A stretch of DNA of 64,000 nt, taken from the NCBI RefSeq assembly GCF_017874425.1, contig NZ_JAGGLL010000009.1, positions 83,395 through 147,394 of the forward strand. Direction: 5' to 3'. The position numbers and the translations under genes were made by a program. The number at the start of each line of letters is the position of its first letter. Positions within the stretch are counted from its first letter, which is position 1. Positions 34,431-43,863 of this stretch are shown in pieces. Under the pieces are notes generated by a model. The model was not told the DNA's origin. It did not search any database and worked only from the letters and a program-made list of their open reading frames with translations. This stretch comes from Clostridium punense. Lineage in GTDB: Bacteria > Bacillota > Clostridia > Clostridiales > Clostridiaceae.

Positions 34431-35882
34431 TTATTCTGGTCTTCCTACTAGCTTACCTTTTCCTACAGCAAAGATGTCATCAACTGTCATTTGGAATCCA
34501 ACCTCACGACTTTCGAACTTACCTCTTTCCTCTAATTTTCTCATGTTGTAAGCTTTTATTTCATTTGTAAATGGTACATTACCGAATTTTAAGTATCTAA
34601 CAGCACCATTGTTATCTCTTGCAGGCATCATTTTACCAGCATTGTATTTGCTTGGCGCAAATGGTACGTCTATGATTCCCATAGCAAAACCTTTAACAGC
34701 TCCTACTGCTAAGTCACCATTTCCTACTTCGTAAATCTTATCTATCATGCATTTAGTTTCAGCTTTAATTATTTCTATTTCTTGCTTTAACTCTTGAGAC
34801 ATTGGCATTCTTTGACCTTGTAATAAGTTTAAAGTCATTTTTGTAGCCTTTATTCCTTGAGCATTTGCTTCTTTTGTTGGGATACCAATAGCTTCATGTG
34901 GAGTTTTTACTATAACTTTAGTAGCTCCTGCAAGTGCTGCTGCAGCTGCTCCAGTAGAAATTACTCCGAAAGCTTTAGCTTCATCAGCTGGGAATCCACC
35001 CATCCACTGATGGAATACAGTTGTTAAGTATACATTCATATGTCCATGAGCTTTTAAGTACTCATCACATTGCTCTTCTAAGGCTCTTATAGCCGCTACG
35101 TCTTGGATTAAGTTACCGCATTGACCATATCCAACAGTAATATTTTTAACTCCTTGCTCAGCTGCAAGTAATGCTTCTATTATTGCTACAGCATTTGAAG
35201 TACTTGGTGGAACTAATGTACCAGTTAATGGTCCGAATGGCTCTCTGTTTATAGATATTCCTTGTTCTTCATAGAAACCAACTAATCTATCACAGTATTG
35301 CCAGTCAAGAATAGTTTTTTCTAATGTAACACTCTTAGCATAAGGGATATTGTAAGAGATACCGCCACCTTCATTTGAAGTCCAGCCTGACGCATGTGTT
35401 ATTTCTGCAAGTAATCTACCATCTGGAGTACCGTGTCTTGACTCTAAAGGTAAGTTAACAGCTTCAAAAACTTTTCTACAGCCTTTAACACCATGGTTAA
35501 CTCCTGGGAAACCATTTAATAATGATCTTCCTTCTTTTATACTTTCTTGAATACCAACTTCGCACTCTTCGTATCTATTTTGTCTTGTGTAACTATCTAT
35601 TGTTGATGGAAGTAAATCTGCTCCACCTTCATCTTGTAAATAGTTAAGTAATTCTATGTGCTTATCTATTAACGCAACCCCTGCTCTTGGTTGTGCTAAT
35701 GTTATTCCAGCTTCTTTAGCAGCAACTAATTTTTTAGCAAAGTTTTTGTGATCTGGGATTTGTTTATTGTATTCAATAGCTTCTTCAAGATTAATATCCT
35801 TACCTGTAGGCCATTGTGCTAAAACTTCTTCTCTTACTTTAAAAAACTCGTCTTGAGTCATTTTTTTATTTTTAAGTTCCAC
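34431..35882 (-). CDS. glmE: Glutamate mutase epsilon subunit
   Basis: The 483-residue catalytic subunit of the coenzyme-B12-dependent mutase converts glutamate to 3-methylaspartate. Its start, [14 protein letters not shown], and its length match C. tetanomorphum MutE/GlmE. Conserved blocks are [40 protein letters not shown] and [12 protein letters not shown] chose GTG 35880-35882, which has GGAGGG eight bases upstream, over the longer ATG frame. The gene begins one base after glmL ends, so the two are translationally close. Confidence 0.96.
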   Translation of the reverse strand: MELKNKKMTQDEFFKVREEVLAQWPTGKDINLEEAIEYNKQIPDHKNFAKKLVAAKEAGITLAQPRAGVALIDKHIELLNYLQDEGGADLLPSTIDSYTRQNRYEECEVGIQESIKEGRSLLNGFPGVNHGVKGCRKVFEAVNLPLESRHGTPDGRLLAEITHASGWTSNEGGGISYNIPYAKSVTLEKTILDWQYCDRLVGFYEEQGISINREPFGPLTGTLVPPSTSNAVAIIEALLAAEQGVKNITVGYGQCGNLIQDVAAIRALEEQCDEYLKAHGHMNVYLTTVFHQWMGGFPADEAKAFGVISTGAAAAALAGATKVIVKTPHEAIGIPTKEANAQGIKATKMTLNLLQGQRMPMSQELKQEIEIIKAETKCMIDKIYEVGNGDLAVGAVKGFAMGIIDVPFAPSKYNAGKMMPARDNNGAVRYLKFGNVPFTNEIKAYNMRKLEERGKFESREVGFQMTVDDIFAVGKGKLVGRPE

Positions 35883-35883
35883 T

Positions 35884-37299
35884 TTAATTTCCCTCCTGGT
35901 GATTACACACTTCAATTAAATATTTTTTCATAATTCTCACGGCTTTATCAGGATAGTCATGAGCTAACAAGCCCATTGCTGATAATATATAAGTTTTATC
36001 CAATAAGTAATTTGGATGTTGTGGTCTTAAAGATATAGGGTTTTCCTTACTGAAATTTCCTGCCCTTAAGATATCCGCTGGATTTTTACTATGTACAAGA
36101 ACTCCACCGGTACCAATCATATATTTAATTTCCATTAAGTCTTTTCCAACTTGATTATAAACAGCACCCATTGGTGTGTATATACTCTCTATAGTTCCAC
36201 AATGTCTTTCCATTGAAAGTTCTGTAGCAACTTTAGCCATTGCTTCATCAAACTTAACATCTTCCTCAGTTGCAGGTACCATTCTTATATTTTCATTTCT
36301 ATATCTGCACTTTTCTTCTAAATTGATGCTTCTTTTCTCATCTTTAAGATATGCTCTAAGCTTTCTACTTCCTGCTGCTTCCCACAAGGATACTGCTGAA
36401 TATCTCATTCCAAGATCTCCTTCAACAGTTCTCTTAGCATAGGGTTCTTCTAGGCCTTTCATATTAACTCCAGGCTTGGTTGGTTCACCTACTGCTATAG
36501 AGTGAACATCTGTAGTAGCTCCCCCTATATCAATTATAACTAAGTCTCCAATGCCTTCTTCCTCATCACTGCCCTCACTTAACACCCTAGCAGCCTTTAA
36601 CACTGCTGCAGGAGTTGGCATAAGTATACCATTGACAAAACTTTCCGCATTAGAAAGTCCCTTAGCATCAGTAATCTTTTCCATAAATACTTTTCTAATT
36701 TCTTCCCTAGCTGGCTCAACATTTAAGGTGTTAAGCTGTGGCATAACATTTTGAGTTATGCTGAAATAAAATCCTGCTTCTTTAAAAAGTTCTCTTATTT
36801 CATCATTGGCACTTTTATTTCCTGCCACTACTACTGGAAGATTAACATTTCCTTCTACAAGCATCTTTGCATTGTGTAGAATGCACTGTTTATTTCCTCC
36901 ATTAGTTCCTCCAGCTAGAAGTACTATATCTAAATCGGAATTTCTAATTTCCTCAATTTCATCCTTAGTAAGTTCATAACTGTAAACCTTTAACACTCTT
37001 GCCCCAGCACCTAGTGCAGCTCTTTTTGCAGCCTCTGCTGTAAGCTCTGGAACTAGTCCAATAGCAACCATTTTTAGTCCTCCAGCTGCTGAAGAACACG
37101 CAAGCTTTTTAACAAAGTTTACATCTTTTCCTTCAAGTTGTTTTTCTAATTTTTCATAGGCCTTGTTAAAACCTATCATGATATCATCTTCAATGGTGGT
37201 GATATCTTTTGCAGTAGCTAATATTTCTTCATTGTCAATATCCACTGCTGTAAGCTTTGTATAGGTACTTCCAAAGTCTAAAAGTAAATAAGCATTCAC
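35884..37299 (-). CDS. glmL: Glutamate mutase accessory protein GlmL (MutL)
   Basis: The 471-residue ASKHA-fold ATPase begins [16 protein letters not shown], followed by LLAGGTNGG and [16 protein letters not shown]. These are the phosphate loops of the actin/HSP70/sugar-kinase fold. The family protects or reactivates B12-dependent mutases. Its position between mamA and glmE is the same as in C. tetanomorphum and C. cochlearium. It is unrelated to the mismatch repair MutL. Confidence 0.95.
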   Translation of the reverse strand: MNAYLLLDFGSTYTKLTAVDIDNEEILATAKDITTIEDDIMIGFNKAYEKLEKQLEGKDVNFVKKLACSSAAGGLKMVAIGLVPELTAEAAKRAALGAGARVLKVYSYELTKDEIEEIRNSDLDIVLLAGGTNGGNKQCILHNAKMLVEGNVNLPVVVAGNKSANDEIRELFKEAGFYFSITQNVMPQLNTLNVEPAREEIRKVFMEKITDAKGLSNAESFVNGILMPTPAAVLKAARVLSEGSDEEEGIGDLVIIDIGGATTDVHSIAVGEPTKPGVNMKGLEEPYAKRTVEGDLGMRYSAVSLWEAAGSRKLRAYLKDEKRSINLEEKCRYRNENIRMVPATEEDVKFDEAMAKVATELSMERHCGTIESIYTPMGAVYNQVGKDLMEIKYMIGTGGVLVHSKNPADILRAGNFSKENPISLRPQHPNYLLDKTYILSAMGLLAHDYPDKAVRIMKKYLIEVCNHQEGN

Positions 37300-37420
37300 C
37301 TAAATCACTCCAGTTGCTTTTAATATAGGCTCTAAAGATTAAGATTTAACTTTTCTCTTAAGTAGCCTTAGGGAACTAACAAAGCTACACTTCTTGCAAA
37401 GCTTTGAGTTTTTCCCTTTA
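37300..37420. promoter_or_regulatory. Structured gap between mamA and glmL
   Basis: On the minus strand GTAGCTTT pairs with AAGGCTAC (37360-37386) to form an 8-bp stem. It lies between cotranscribed mutase subunit genes and may tune their ratio. It has no T-run. It also resembles part of the dispersed repeat (CCTTAGGGAAC). Confidence 0.35.
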
Positions 37421-37828
37421 TTAACAAAGATCCTCTTTTAAATCATGAATTGTTGTTTCTAAAGTAGTTCCTGGTGGGTAAACTCTGTCAAAGCCCATTG
37501 CTACGAATCTTTCTTTAACTTCTTCCCAGTTTTGTTTACCTACAACTATGTTTCCTCCAACATATAGCTTTATACCTTTTAATCCTGCCTCATCACATTT
37601 TTCTCTAAGTCCTCTACAGTCTATCTCACCATGACCATATAGTGAAGAAACCACGATTGCATCTGCATTAGTCTCAACTGCTGCATTTATGAAGTCCTCT
37701 TGTGGTGATAAAACTCCAATGTTGATAACATTAAATCCTGCCTCAGTTAGAGCATAGTCTAATATTTTGTTACCAACTGCATGACAGTCTGCTCCAATAA
37801 CTCCAAGAACTAAAGTCTTTTTTTCCAT
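37421..37828 (-). CDS. mamA: Glutamate mutase sigma (B12-binding) subunit
   Basis: The 135-residue cobalamin-binding subunit (also called GlmS or MutS) has the base-off motif [12 protein letters not shown] (D-x-H-x-x-G, residues 13-18), then [10 protein letters not shown] and YVGGN. It holds adenosylcobalamin against GlmE. I chose ATG 37828 with AGGAGG rather than the longer frame. It lies 21 bp after the GntR regulator and is its first target. Confidence 0.95.
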   Translation of the reverse strand: MEKKTLVLGVIGADCHAVGNKILDYALTEAGFNVINIGVLSPQEDFINAAVETNADAIVVSSLYGHGEIDCRGLREKCDEAGLKGIKLYVGGNIVVGKQNWEEVKERFVAMGFDRVYPPGTTLETTIHDLKEDLC

Positions 37829-37849
37829 TTTAAAAAGCCTCCTAAACAA

Positions 37850-38827
37850 TTAAATGTAATTTTTTTGGTATCTTATTTCTATGATTTTTGATTTAAGCGC
37901 TTTAACAGAACCTTCATCTAAGCTATAAGAAAACTCTATAATTTCTTTGTTCTCTTTATTTAGCTTACATACGTCCTTATATCTACCTGGTGTAACAATC
38001 AATACATCAGAGTTATCAATTAAACTTCCTAGTTTTTCTTCATCAGTTTCATTGAAGTACTCTACTGGCAAATCATCCAACCCTGCATTTTCTAAAGCAG
38101 CTTTAATTTTAAATATAAACTCCTCAGATAAACAAATAAATGCAAATTTTGTATCTGAAGGATGTCTAGCAATTTTTACTATGGACTCTAAATTTGGGTT
38201 AATTGCAATTCCTAAAACTTCTTTGTCATAATCCCTTAAAAGATTATTTACTTCATTTACATGATTAAAAGTGGCAATAACTACTTGACACTTTTGTAGC
38301 TTGTCTTTAATTTCATCATTTATATTCTCAAGGTCACCTACAGTTAATGGTATTGCATTCATATTGGTAGTTTTAGTTAACTGCTTGCTAAACATTCTAG
38401 CCTGCTCTATATTGCACTCAACAAAGGCAGCAGTTATCTTATCCATCAATTGTTTCTTTTCCTTAACTCTATTTGTAACTATCTCTAAGAAATCATCGGC
38501 TTCAATTCCTATTTCCAAAGCTTCCTCAAAGGCAAGGTCCACTAGTTTTGTTATTTTCTTTTGGCTGTCTTGACTTTTCCAAGAAACTACTTCTTCTGCT
38601 ACAAAGGTTCCTTTGCCTTGAATGGATCTTAAAACTCCATTCAATTCAAGTTCCTTATAAGCAGCACTAATTGTATTTCTACTTACCTTAAGCTCTTGAG
38701 ATAATTCTCGCTCAGTTGGCATCTTGTTTCCAACCTTGAGAGCACCTTCTTTTATAAGGTCCATTATCTGTTTTTTTACTTGAATATATAGTGGCACACC
38801 ACTTTTTTTATCTAATATAATGTTCAC
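37850..38827 (-). CDS. GntR-family regulator of the methylaspartate pathway
   Basis: The 325-residue regulator has a GntR winged helix (residues about 10-80: VPLYIQVKKQIMDLIKEGALKVGNKMPTERELSQELKVSRNTIS and then GVLRSIQGKGTFV). A C-terminal alpha/beta domain of about 230 residues probably binds an effector, and its family was not recognised. I chose GTG 38827, with GGGAGG seven bases upstream, over ATG 38842. It is the first gene of the pathway operon. The promoter carries repeated TTAGTCCAT sites, which points to autoregulation. Glutamate is the likely effector (inference). Confidence 0.88.
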   Translation of the reverse strand: MNIILDKKSGVPLYIQVKKQIMDLIKEGALKVGNKMPTERELSQELKVSRNTISAAYKELELNGVLRSIQGKGTFVAEEVVSWKSQDSQKKITKLVDLAFEEALEIGIEADDFLEIVTNRVKEKKQLMDKITAAFVECNIEQARMFSKQLTKTTNMNAIPLTVGDLENINDEIKDKLQKCQVVIATFNHVNEVNNLLRDYDKEVLGIAINPNLESIVKIARHPSDTKFAFICLSEEFIFKIKAALENAGLDDLPVEYFNETDEEKLGSLIDNSDVLIVTPGRYKDVCKLNKENKEIIEFSYSLDEGSVKALKSKIIEIRYQKNYI

Positions 38828-38847
38828 CTTAGCACCTCCCAAGTATT

Positions 38848-38907
38848 TGGATTAATGGACTAATCCATTGCCAATATCATAATACCATATGGACTAACTT
38901 ATTTCAA
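38848..38907 (-). promoter_or_regulatory. Promoter and operators of the glutamate mutase operon
   Basis: The minus strand shows a -35 box TTGAAA (38902-38907), a 17-bp spacer and a -10 box TATTAT (38879-38884). TTAGTCCAT occurs in the spacer (38889-38897) and again just downstream (38855-38863). The downstream copy lies inside the palindrome TGGATTA/TAATCCA (38848-38867). The layout fits repression by the first gene, a GntR protein. Confidence 0.7.
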
Positions 38908-38925
38908 AAGGCTTATATACTCAAA

Positions 38926-38963
38926 TATAAAAAAAAGTCTACTTTATACAAGATAAGTAGACT
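38926..38963 (-). terminator. Intrinsic terminator after cwlD
   Basis: The stem AGTCTACTT/AAGTAGACT (38936-38963) is followed on the minus strand by a run of eight T residues. Confidence 0.88.
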
Positions 38964-38970
38964 ATTTCCT

Positions 38971-39675
38971 CTAGTTTTCTCCGTTTTTGAAGTACATGCT
39001 TATAGATTTATATAAAGATTCGGCAATTTTAGTTTGATATTCATCTGTACTTAACTTCTTTGCCTCTTCGTTATTGCTTAAAAATCCACATTCTACAATG
39101 ACCCCTGGCATGGTATCATTGGACCTTAGTACCTTATAGTGTGTTTCAGCTGGCTTAGCTTTTCTTTTATTGGATGGGTCCAAGTCAGTTATTAAATTTT
39201 CTTGGACTAAGTTTGCAAAGTTCATACTATCTTCATGTCTTGAATACCACACCTGTGCACCCTTGCAATCAGCTTGTGGGAACTTATTTAAGTGTATACT
39301 AACAAATAAATCACATTCAGTATCCTTTTTCATTGCCACACGTTTGTTAAGGTCCTCAATTTTCTTATCTCTAACTGATTTACCCTCTGTATATAGCCCG
39401 CTATCCTCATACCTAGTTAAAACAACCTTATATCCATCCTTTTTTAGCAATTCATCTAGCTTTAAAGAAATACTTAAATTAATATTCTTCTCACACACTC
39501 CATCACTAGAGCATGCCCCTCCATCAATTCCACCATGACCTGGATCAATTAAAATAACCCTCGTGGTACTATCTTCGAATACAGATAAAAAAGACTTAAA
39601 ATTAATAGTAAATATTAGGCTTAATGCTAATATTACTACTGATAAAATTACAAACAATCTTTTATTTTTAATCAT
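38971..39675 (-). CDS. cwlD: N-acetylmuramoyl-L-alanine amidase CwlD
   Basis: The 234-residue zinc amidase (Amidase_3) is involved in making muramic-delta-lactam in the spore cortex. One N-terminal helix (residues 8-26) anchors or exports it. Zinc ligands and catalytic residues are visible in IDPGHGGIDGG, GVCEKNIN, FVSIHLN and VIVECGFLSN. The length and N-terminal anchor fit CwlD better than vegetative amidases. Its presence points to a spore former. Confidence 0.88.
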   Translation of the reverse strand: MIKNKRLFVILSVVILALSLIFTINFKSFLSVFEDSTTRVILIDPGHGGIDGGACSSDGVCEKNINLSISLKLDELLKKDGYKVVLTRYEDSGLYTEGKSVRDKKIEDLNKRVAMKKDTECDLFVSIHLNKFPQADCKGAQVWYSRHEDSMNFANLVQENLITDLDPSNKRKAKPAETHYKVLRSNDTMPGVIVECGFLSNNEEAKKLSTDEYQTKIAESLYKSISMYFKNGEN

Positions 39676-39733
39676 ACACCCACCCTACAAATATTGTTCT
39701 GTAATTATATCTATTCAACTTGTCTACATTTTA

Positions 39734-40024
39734 TTAATGCTTTAACTCTTTTATTTCTGTTAAGGCATTCTCTAAGGTCTGAAGACTACTATTGTGAAGT
39801 CTAAAACTTGGTATATTCTTTTTCTTTGATATCTTTAATGTTGAAAGCACTAACTTATGTGAAGCTACATCTGTAAACATCACAATATAATCAGGGTTTC
39901 CTATCCTTCTTCCTAAATCGCTTGGCATTTTAGTGAAAACCTTAACCTTGCATCCATGTTTTTCACCTGTACTTATGTAAATTCTTTCCATTCTCTCATG
40001 TCCACCAATAATAACTACACTCAT
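39734..40024 (-). CDS. DUF2325 protein
   Basis: The 96-residue cytoplasmic protein begins MSVVIIGGHERMERIY and has DYIVMFTDVASHKLVLSTLK, both typical of DUF2325. The family has no proven role. AGGAG precedes the ATG. A perfect Fur-type palindrome lies 250 bp upstream, which hints at iron control if it belongs to the same transcript. Confidence 0.82.
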   Translation of the reverse strand: MSVVIIGGHERMERIYISTGEKHGCKVKVFTKMPSDLGRRIGNPDYIVMFTDVASHKLVLSTLKISKKKNIPSFRLHNSSLQTLENALTEIKELKH

Positions 40025-40275
40025 TAAACTCTCTCCTCTATTAACTTATAGGTAATATGTATATAATTTATTTCTTTATAAAAACTTTCTATTTAAAATA
40101 ATAACTCTATACTTTTTACTATATGTGCTCTAATGAAAATTAAACTTTCCCAGCTTATACATTAATATCATTTAATATTAATAAAGTGATTTCATATAAG
40201 AATCTCTTGATGAACTTTAAAATATATCTTCACTTATAAAACATATATGCTAAAAATATTTAAATCCTAACTTTA

Positions 40276-40296
40276 TGATATTGATAATCAATATCA
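40276..40296. promoter_or_regulatory. Fur-type box (perfect 21-bp palindrome)
   Basis: A perfect 10-1-10 inverted repeat has arms TGATATTGAT and ATCAATATCA around one central base. It is close to the classical Fur box. The nearest downstream gene on the minus strand is the DUF2325 gene. Confidence 0.6.
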
Positions 40297-40646
40297 CTTA
40301 TATTGCTATGATATCATTTCTGGTGAAAGTTGTAAATATAGTTTTTAAAATTGTTACATAGAATTTTAAGTATTACTACTTCTTACTACTACAAGAGAAG
40401 TGTATAAAGGTTGACTCAACCCAAACTTCATACAAACTGTTTTAAATCAGCCTTTTCTAATTTCAAATAGTATAATTATAACCTCAAGTTAAGCAAATAA
40501 ATGTTTTTATAAGTTATCGCCAGAATCAAGAAAATATAGCTTCACTTTAATTTATTATCTTGTAAATAATTTTATATTTTGTAAAAGTTAAAACTATGTC
40601 TACTGAAGTTTTCTTTTTATACAAGCACAAGCTTTGCTATAGGGAA

Positions 40647-40702
40647 CTAAAGTTAAACCTTAGCTTATATCTGAGCGCTACCCTGGTTCTCTTAAGGTTT
40701 TT
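40647..40702. repeat. Dispersed stem-like repeat, copy C
   Basis: This is the best match to copy A (2201-2260). AAACCTTAGCTTATA at one end pairs with CTTAAGGTTTTT at the other. The core CGCTACCCTGGTTC lies between them. Confidence 0.45.
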
Positions 40703-40794
40703 GGATATGAATAAATAAAAATCTCATCATAGGGCCCTATAGTTAAAAGTAATTGGATACTTTAAGCCCTTAACTTAACTAGTTCTATTTTTTT

Positions 40795-40853
40795 ATATAA
40801 AAAAAGAAACTGCTCACCATGCATACTTGTGCACTATGATACAGTTTCTTTAA
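40795..40853 (-). terminator. Terminator after nptA
   Basis: The stem AAAGAAACTG/CAGTTTCTTT (40803-40851) has a structured loop and is followed on the minus strand by TTTTTATATAAAAAAAT. Confidence 0.75.
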
Positions 40854-40903
40854 AATCCTATTTATGCCTCAATAATTAAGCTTATGACAATATTTCCTTA
40901 AAA

Positions 40904-42523
40904 CTAAGCTTCTGTAATTATCTCTGCTATATTCACTGCGTGGTCCCCTATTCTCTCAAAGTTGCTAATTATATCAAGAAATATTGTTCCTACAGTGGCA
41001 TTACAAACCCCTGCATTAAGTCTATTTATGTGAGAATTTCTTAGTTCTTTTTCTAGACTATCAATTCTTTCTTCTATGCCTCTAACACTAGAAGCCTTTT
41101 CCTTATTAAACTCTTTAAAGCACTCTATGCTAAGCTCTAAGGAATTTATAGTATAGTTATACATTCCCATTAGTTCTTTCATAGCTTCTTCAGAAAACTG
41201 AAGTCCTTTTGTGATCTTTTCACTTGCTAAATCTGCAATATTTTCAGCGTGATCACCTATACGTTCAATATCATTAACAGCATGGAAATATGCTCCAACT
41301 AAAGATTTTTGTTCTTCACCAAGTTCAGAGTTTGATAGTTTTACTAAGAACTTAGTTATATCATTATCTAATAAGTTTATTAACCTCTCATTTTCATAAG
41401 CTTTCTTTATTAGAGTATCACTATTTTCATTAAAGCCTTTCATTGCAAGTTCTAAGTTTTCCTTAGCTTTTGTAGCCATCCTTATGATCTCATTAGTAGT
41501 TTGACCAAATGCTATTACAGGTGTCTCTAACAGTCTTTCATCAATATACTTTAATCCCATCTCTTCACGCTCATCATCACCAGGGATTATGAAATTTACA
41601 AGGGCAACTAAATACTTGATAAACCAAACCAATATAAATGTATTTATAATATTGAATATAGTATGGGCATTAGCAATTTGTCTTTGTACATCAGCACCTG
41701 TAGTTCCTGGACTTATCCATGTAACTAGAGCTGTAAATTGGCCTACAAATGGAATAAACATTAATGAACCTATAACGTTAAAAAATAGATGTATTAAAGC
41801 TGCTTTTCTTGCAGTTTTTGAAGTTCCTATACTTGCGATTAATGCGGTTACACAAGTTCCTATGTTACATCCGAATAAAATTGGAACTGCTATTTCAAAA
41901 GGTAGAGAACCCGTTGATGCTAACGCTACAAGTATTCCTGTCGATGCTGAGGAACTTTGAATTACTGCAGTCATTACCATACCAAGTAAAAGTCCAAGAA
42001 TAGTATGACCCTTTAATCTTATAATTAAGTTCTTAAAGAAATCAGATTCTGCTAATGGTGACATTGCTGCAGACATTAACTCTAATCCCAAGAATAAAAT
42101 ACCAAAACCTAACACTATGTTTCCTATCTCACGAGCTTTTCTATTTTTTGCAAAAAGCACCATAGCTGCTCCTATAGCTAAGAATAGTGGAGCTATCGCA
42201 TCAAATTTAAAGGATATTATTTGTGCTGTTATTGTAGTACCAATATTAGCCCCCATTATTACAGCCGCTGCTTGAAATAAATTCATAAGGCCAGCATTAA
42301 CAAACCCTACAACCATTACTGTTGTTGCACTACTACTTTGTATTACAGCAGTAACTATTGCACCAGTTAAAATACCTTTCACTGGATTTGAAGTTATTTT
42401 ATCAAATATTCCCTTTAATTTATCTCCTGCGGCATTCTCAAGTCCATCCCCCATCATTTTCATACCGTATAAGAATATACCTAATCCTCCAAAAAGGCTT
42501 ATAAGCAATAATACGACGTCCAT
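40904..42523 (-). CDS. Na/Pi symporter with PhoU domain
   Basis: The 539-residue protein is of the NptA/YqeW type. Two inverted membrane halves carry the family QSSSATT and QSSSAST motifs (about residues 62 and 187). A cytoplasmic PhoU-like helical domain (about 345-539, with FERIGDHAVNIAE) follows. It probably takes up phosphate with sodium. GGAGG precedes the ATG. A TTGACA lies 118-123 bp upstream, with only a weak -10. It is a single gene with its own terminator. Confidence 0.88.
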   Translation of the reverse strand: MDVVLLLISLFGGLGIFLYGMKMMGDGLENAAGDKLKGIFDKITSNPVKGILTGAIVTAVIQSSSATTVMVVGFVNAGLMNLFQAAAVIMGANIGTTITAQIISFKFDAIAPLFLAIGAAMVLFAKNRKAREIGNIVLGFGILFLGLELMSAAMSPLAESDFFKNLIIRLKGHTILGLLLGMVMTAVIQSSSASTGILVALASTGSLPFEIAVPILFGCNIGTCVTALIASIGTSKTARKAALIHLFFNVIGSLMFIPFVGQFTALVTWISPGTTGADVQRQIANAHTIFNIINTFILVWFIKYLVALVNFIIPGDDEREEMGLKYIDERLLETPVIAFGQTTNEIIRMATKAKENLELAMKGFNENSDTLIKKAYENERLINLLDNDITKFLVKLSNSELGEEQKSLVGAYFHAVNDIERIGDHAENIADLASEKITKGLQFSEEAMKELMGMYNYTINSLELSIECFKEFNKEKASSVRGIEERIDSLEKELRNSHINRLNAGVCNATVGTIFLDIISNFERIGDHAVNIAEIITEA

Positions 42524-42697
42524 AAGCTACCTCCTAGTTATAAAATATTATAATTATTTAATATGTATATATCTTAATACCTCATCATACAGTTATAAAT
42601 ATAGCCTAAAAGTATATTTTTACACATACTATTAATGTTCTGTCAAGTCTTTTTAATTGAAATATATTATTCTGACTAAAAAGCTTGTCTTATTATC

Positions 42698-42732
42698 AAA
42701 TAAAAAAGAGTACATACTTTTGTATGTACTCT
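42698..42732 (-). terminator. Intrinsic terminator after rpsI
   Basis: The perfect stem AGAGTACATAC/GTATGTACTCT with a TTTT loop (42707-42732) is followed on the minus strand by TTTTTTATTTG. Confidence 0.9.
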
Positions 42733-42794
42733 CTTTATGTATCTCATTACCCTTAGGCAATATTGAACATACTTGTGAAAGTAGTTTGTAAATA

Positions 42795-43187
42795 CTATCT
42801 TTTTGAGAACTGAGAAGCTCTTCTTGCTTTTTTAAGACCGTATTTCTTTCTTTCTTTCATTCTTGGGTCTCTTGTTAAGAATCCAGCTTTTTTAAGTTCT
42901 GGTCTTAAGTTTTCATCAGCTTTTAATAAAGCTCTTGAAATACCATGTCTTATAGCTCCAGCTTGACCTGTGTATCCACCACCATGTACGTTAACTAGTA
43001 CGTCGAATTTATCTTTAGTTCCAGTTAAAACTAATGGTTGGTTAACTATTACTCTTAAAGTTTCTAATCCAAAGTAAGTTTCGCTATCTCTATTATTTAT
43101 AACAACTTTACCTTCACCTGGTACAAGTCTTACTCTTGCAACTGATTTTTTTCTTCTACCTGTTCCATAAAATTGAACCTTTGCCAT
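42795..43187 (-). CDS. rpsI: 30S ribosomal protein S9
   Basis: The 130-residue protein reads [21 protein letters not shown] and ends in the conserved [12 protein letters not shown] tail, which reaches the P-site tRNA. I chose ATG 43187 with an AAGGAGG site; the longer frame is an extension through it. It lies 24 bp after rplM, the usual rplM-rpsI pair, and before a terminator. Confidence 0.97.
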   Translation of the reverse strand: MAKVQFYGTGRRKKSVARVRLVPGEGKVVINNRDSETYFGLETLRVIVNQPLVLTGTKDKFDVLVNVHGGGYTGQAGAIRHGISRALLKADENLRPELKKAGFLTRDPRMKERKKYGLKKARRASQFSKR

Positions 43188-43211
43188 GTTAATTCCTCCT
43201 TCCAATACTCA

Positions 43212-43646
43212 CTAGTATTTTAACTCTAATACTTCTGGATTTTGAGCTTGATTCTTATGCTCTGGTCCTCTGTAAACAGTTAATTTCTTAAGCATTTGTC
43301 TTCCTAAAACTCCTTTTGGAAGCATTCTTCTTACAGCTTCTTCAAATACGAATTCTGGTTTTTTTGCTATAGCTTCTCTGTATGGAGTTTCTTTTAATCC
43401 ACCTGGATATAGTGAGTGATGTCTTAACATTTTTTGATCTAATTTCTTACCAGTTAAAACAATTTTTTCTGCATTAACAACGATAACGAAATCTCCAGTA
43501 TCAACGTTTGGTGTAAATTCTGGTTTATTTTTTCCTCTTAATATTGAAGCTATTTGGCTTGCAGCTCTTCCTAAAGTCATTCCTTCAACGTCTACTACAT
43601 ACCATTTTTTTTGAACTTCATTTTTCTTTGCTAAGTATGATTTCAT
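43212..43646 (-). CDS. rplM: 50S ribosomal protein L13
   Basis: The 144-residue protein has [25 protein letters not shown] and [16 protein letters not shown], as in all L13. L13 binds early to 23S rRNA. ATG 43646 follows GGGAGGG. A consensus promoter and a short conserved-looking leader precede it, so regulation by L13 is likely. Confidence 0.97.
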   Translation of the reverse strand: MKSYLAKKNEVQKKWYVVDVEGMTLGRAASQIASILRGKNKPEFTPNVDTGDFVIVVNAEKIVLTGKKLDQKMLRHHSLYPGGLKETPYREAIAKKPEFVFEEAVRRMLPKGVLGRQMLKKLTVYRGPEHKNQAQNPEVLELKY

Positions 43647-43738
43647 TTTTTTCCCTCCCTGATATTTAACAGTGTCCATTCTATGCTAAAGACCCGGGGC
43701 TAGTGGATCTTATACACAAGTTTATTTCTTATACAAAC
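43647..43738 (-). promoter_or_regulatory. Possible L13 leader
   Basis: The leader of about 92 nt contains AGCCCCGGGTCTTTAGCAT and GGACACTGTT. These form a small GC-rich island in AT-rich DNA and resemble known L13 leaders. I identified this by eye and did not compute a structure match. Confidence 0.45.
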
Positions 43739-43744
43739 ATGAAT

Positions 43745-43773
43745 ATTATAATACAATTTGCCACGTGTGTCAA
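43745..43773 (-). promoter_or_regulatory. Promoter of rplM-rpsI
   Basis: A perfect consensus: TTGACA (43768-43773), 17 bp and TATAAT (43745-43750) on the minus strand. Confidence 0.9.
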
Positions 43774-43863
43774 TTATTAAAAATATTATTAATCCATGAG
43801 TTAGAAGAAATTTATGATACTATATAAAATACATTTTCTATGCAGAAACATATATATTTTATC

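Larger units (their letters stand above)
40025..40794. other. Long gene-free region between DUF2325 and nptA
   Basis: These roughly 770 bp have no supported gene. They hold a Fur-type palindrome (40276-40296), a smaller inverted repeat (ATTAATAT/ATATTAAT near 40161-40182) and repeat copy C (40647-40702). A small untranslated RNA cannot be excluded. Confidence 0.5.

Noticed and set aside
37421..37828. Reading the mutase sigma subunit as mismatch-repair MutS, or as the amidotransferase GlmS
   Set aside because: The D-x-H-x-x-G cobalamin motif and the 135-residue length identify the glutamate mutase subunit. The shared names are a coincidence of nomenclature.
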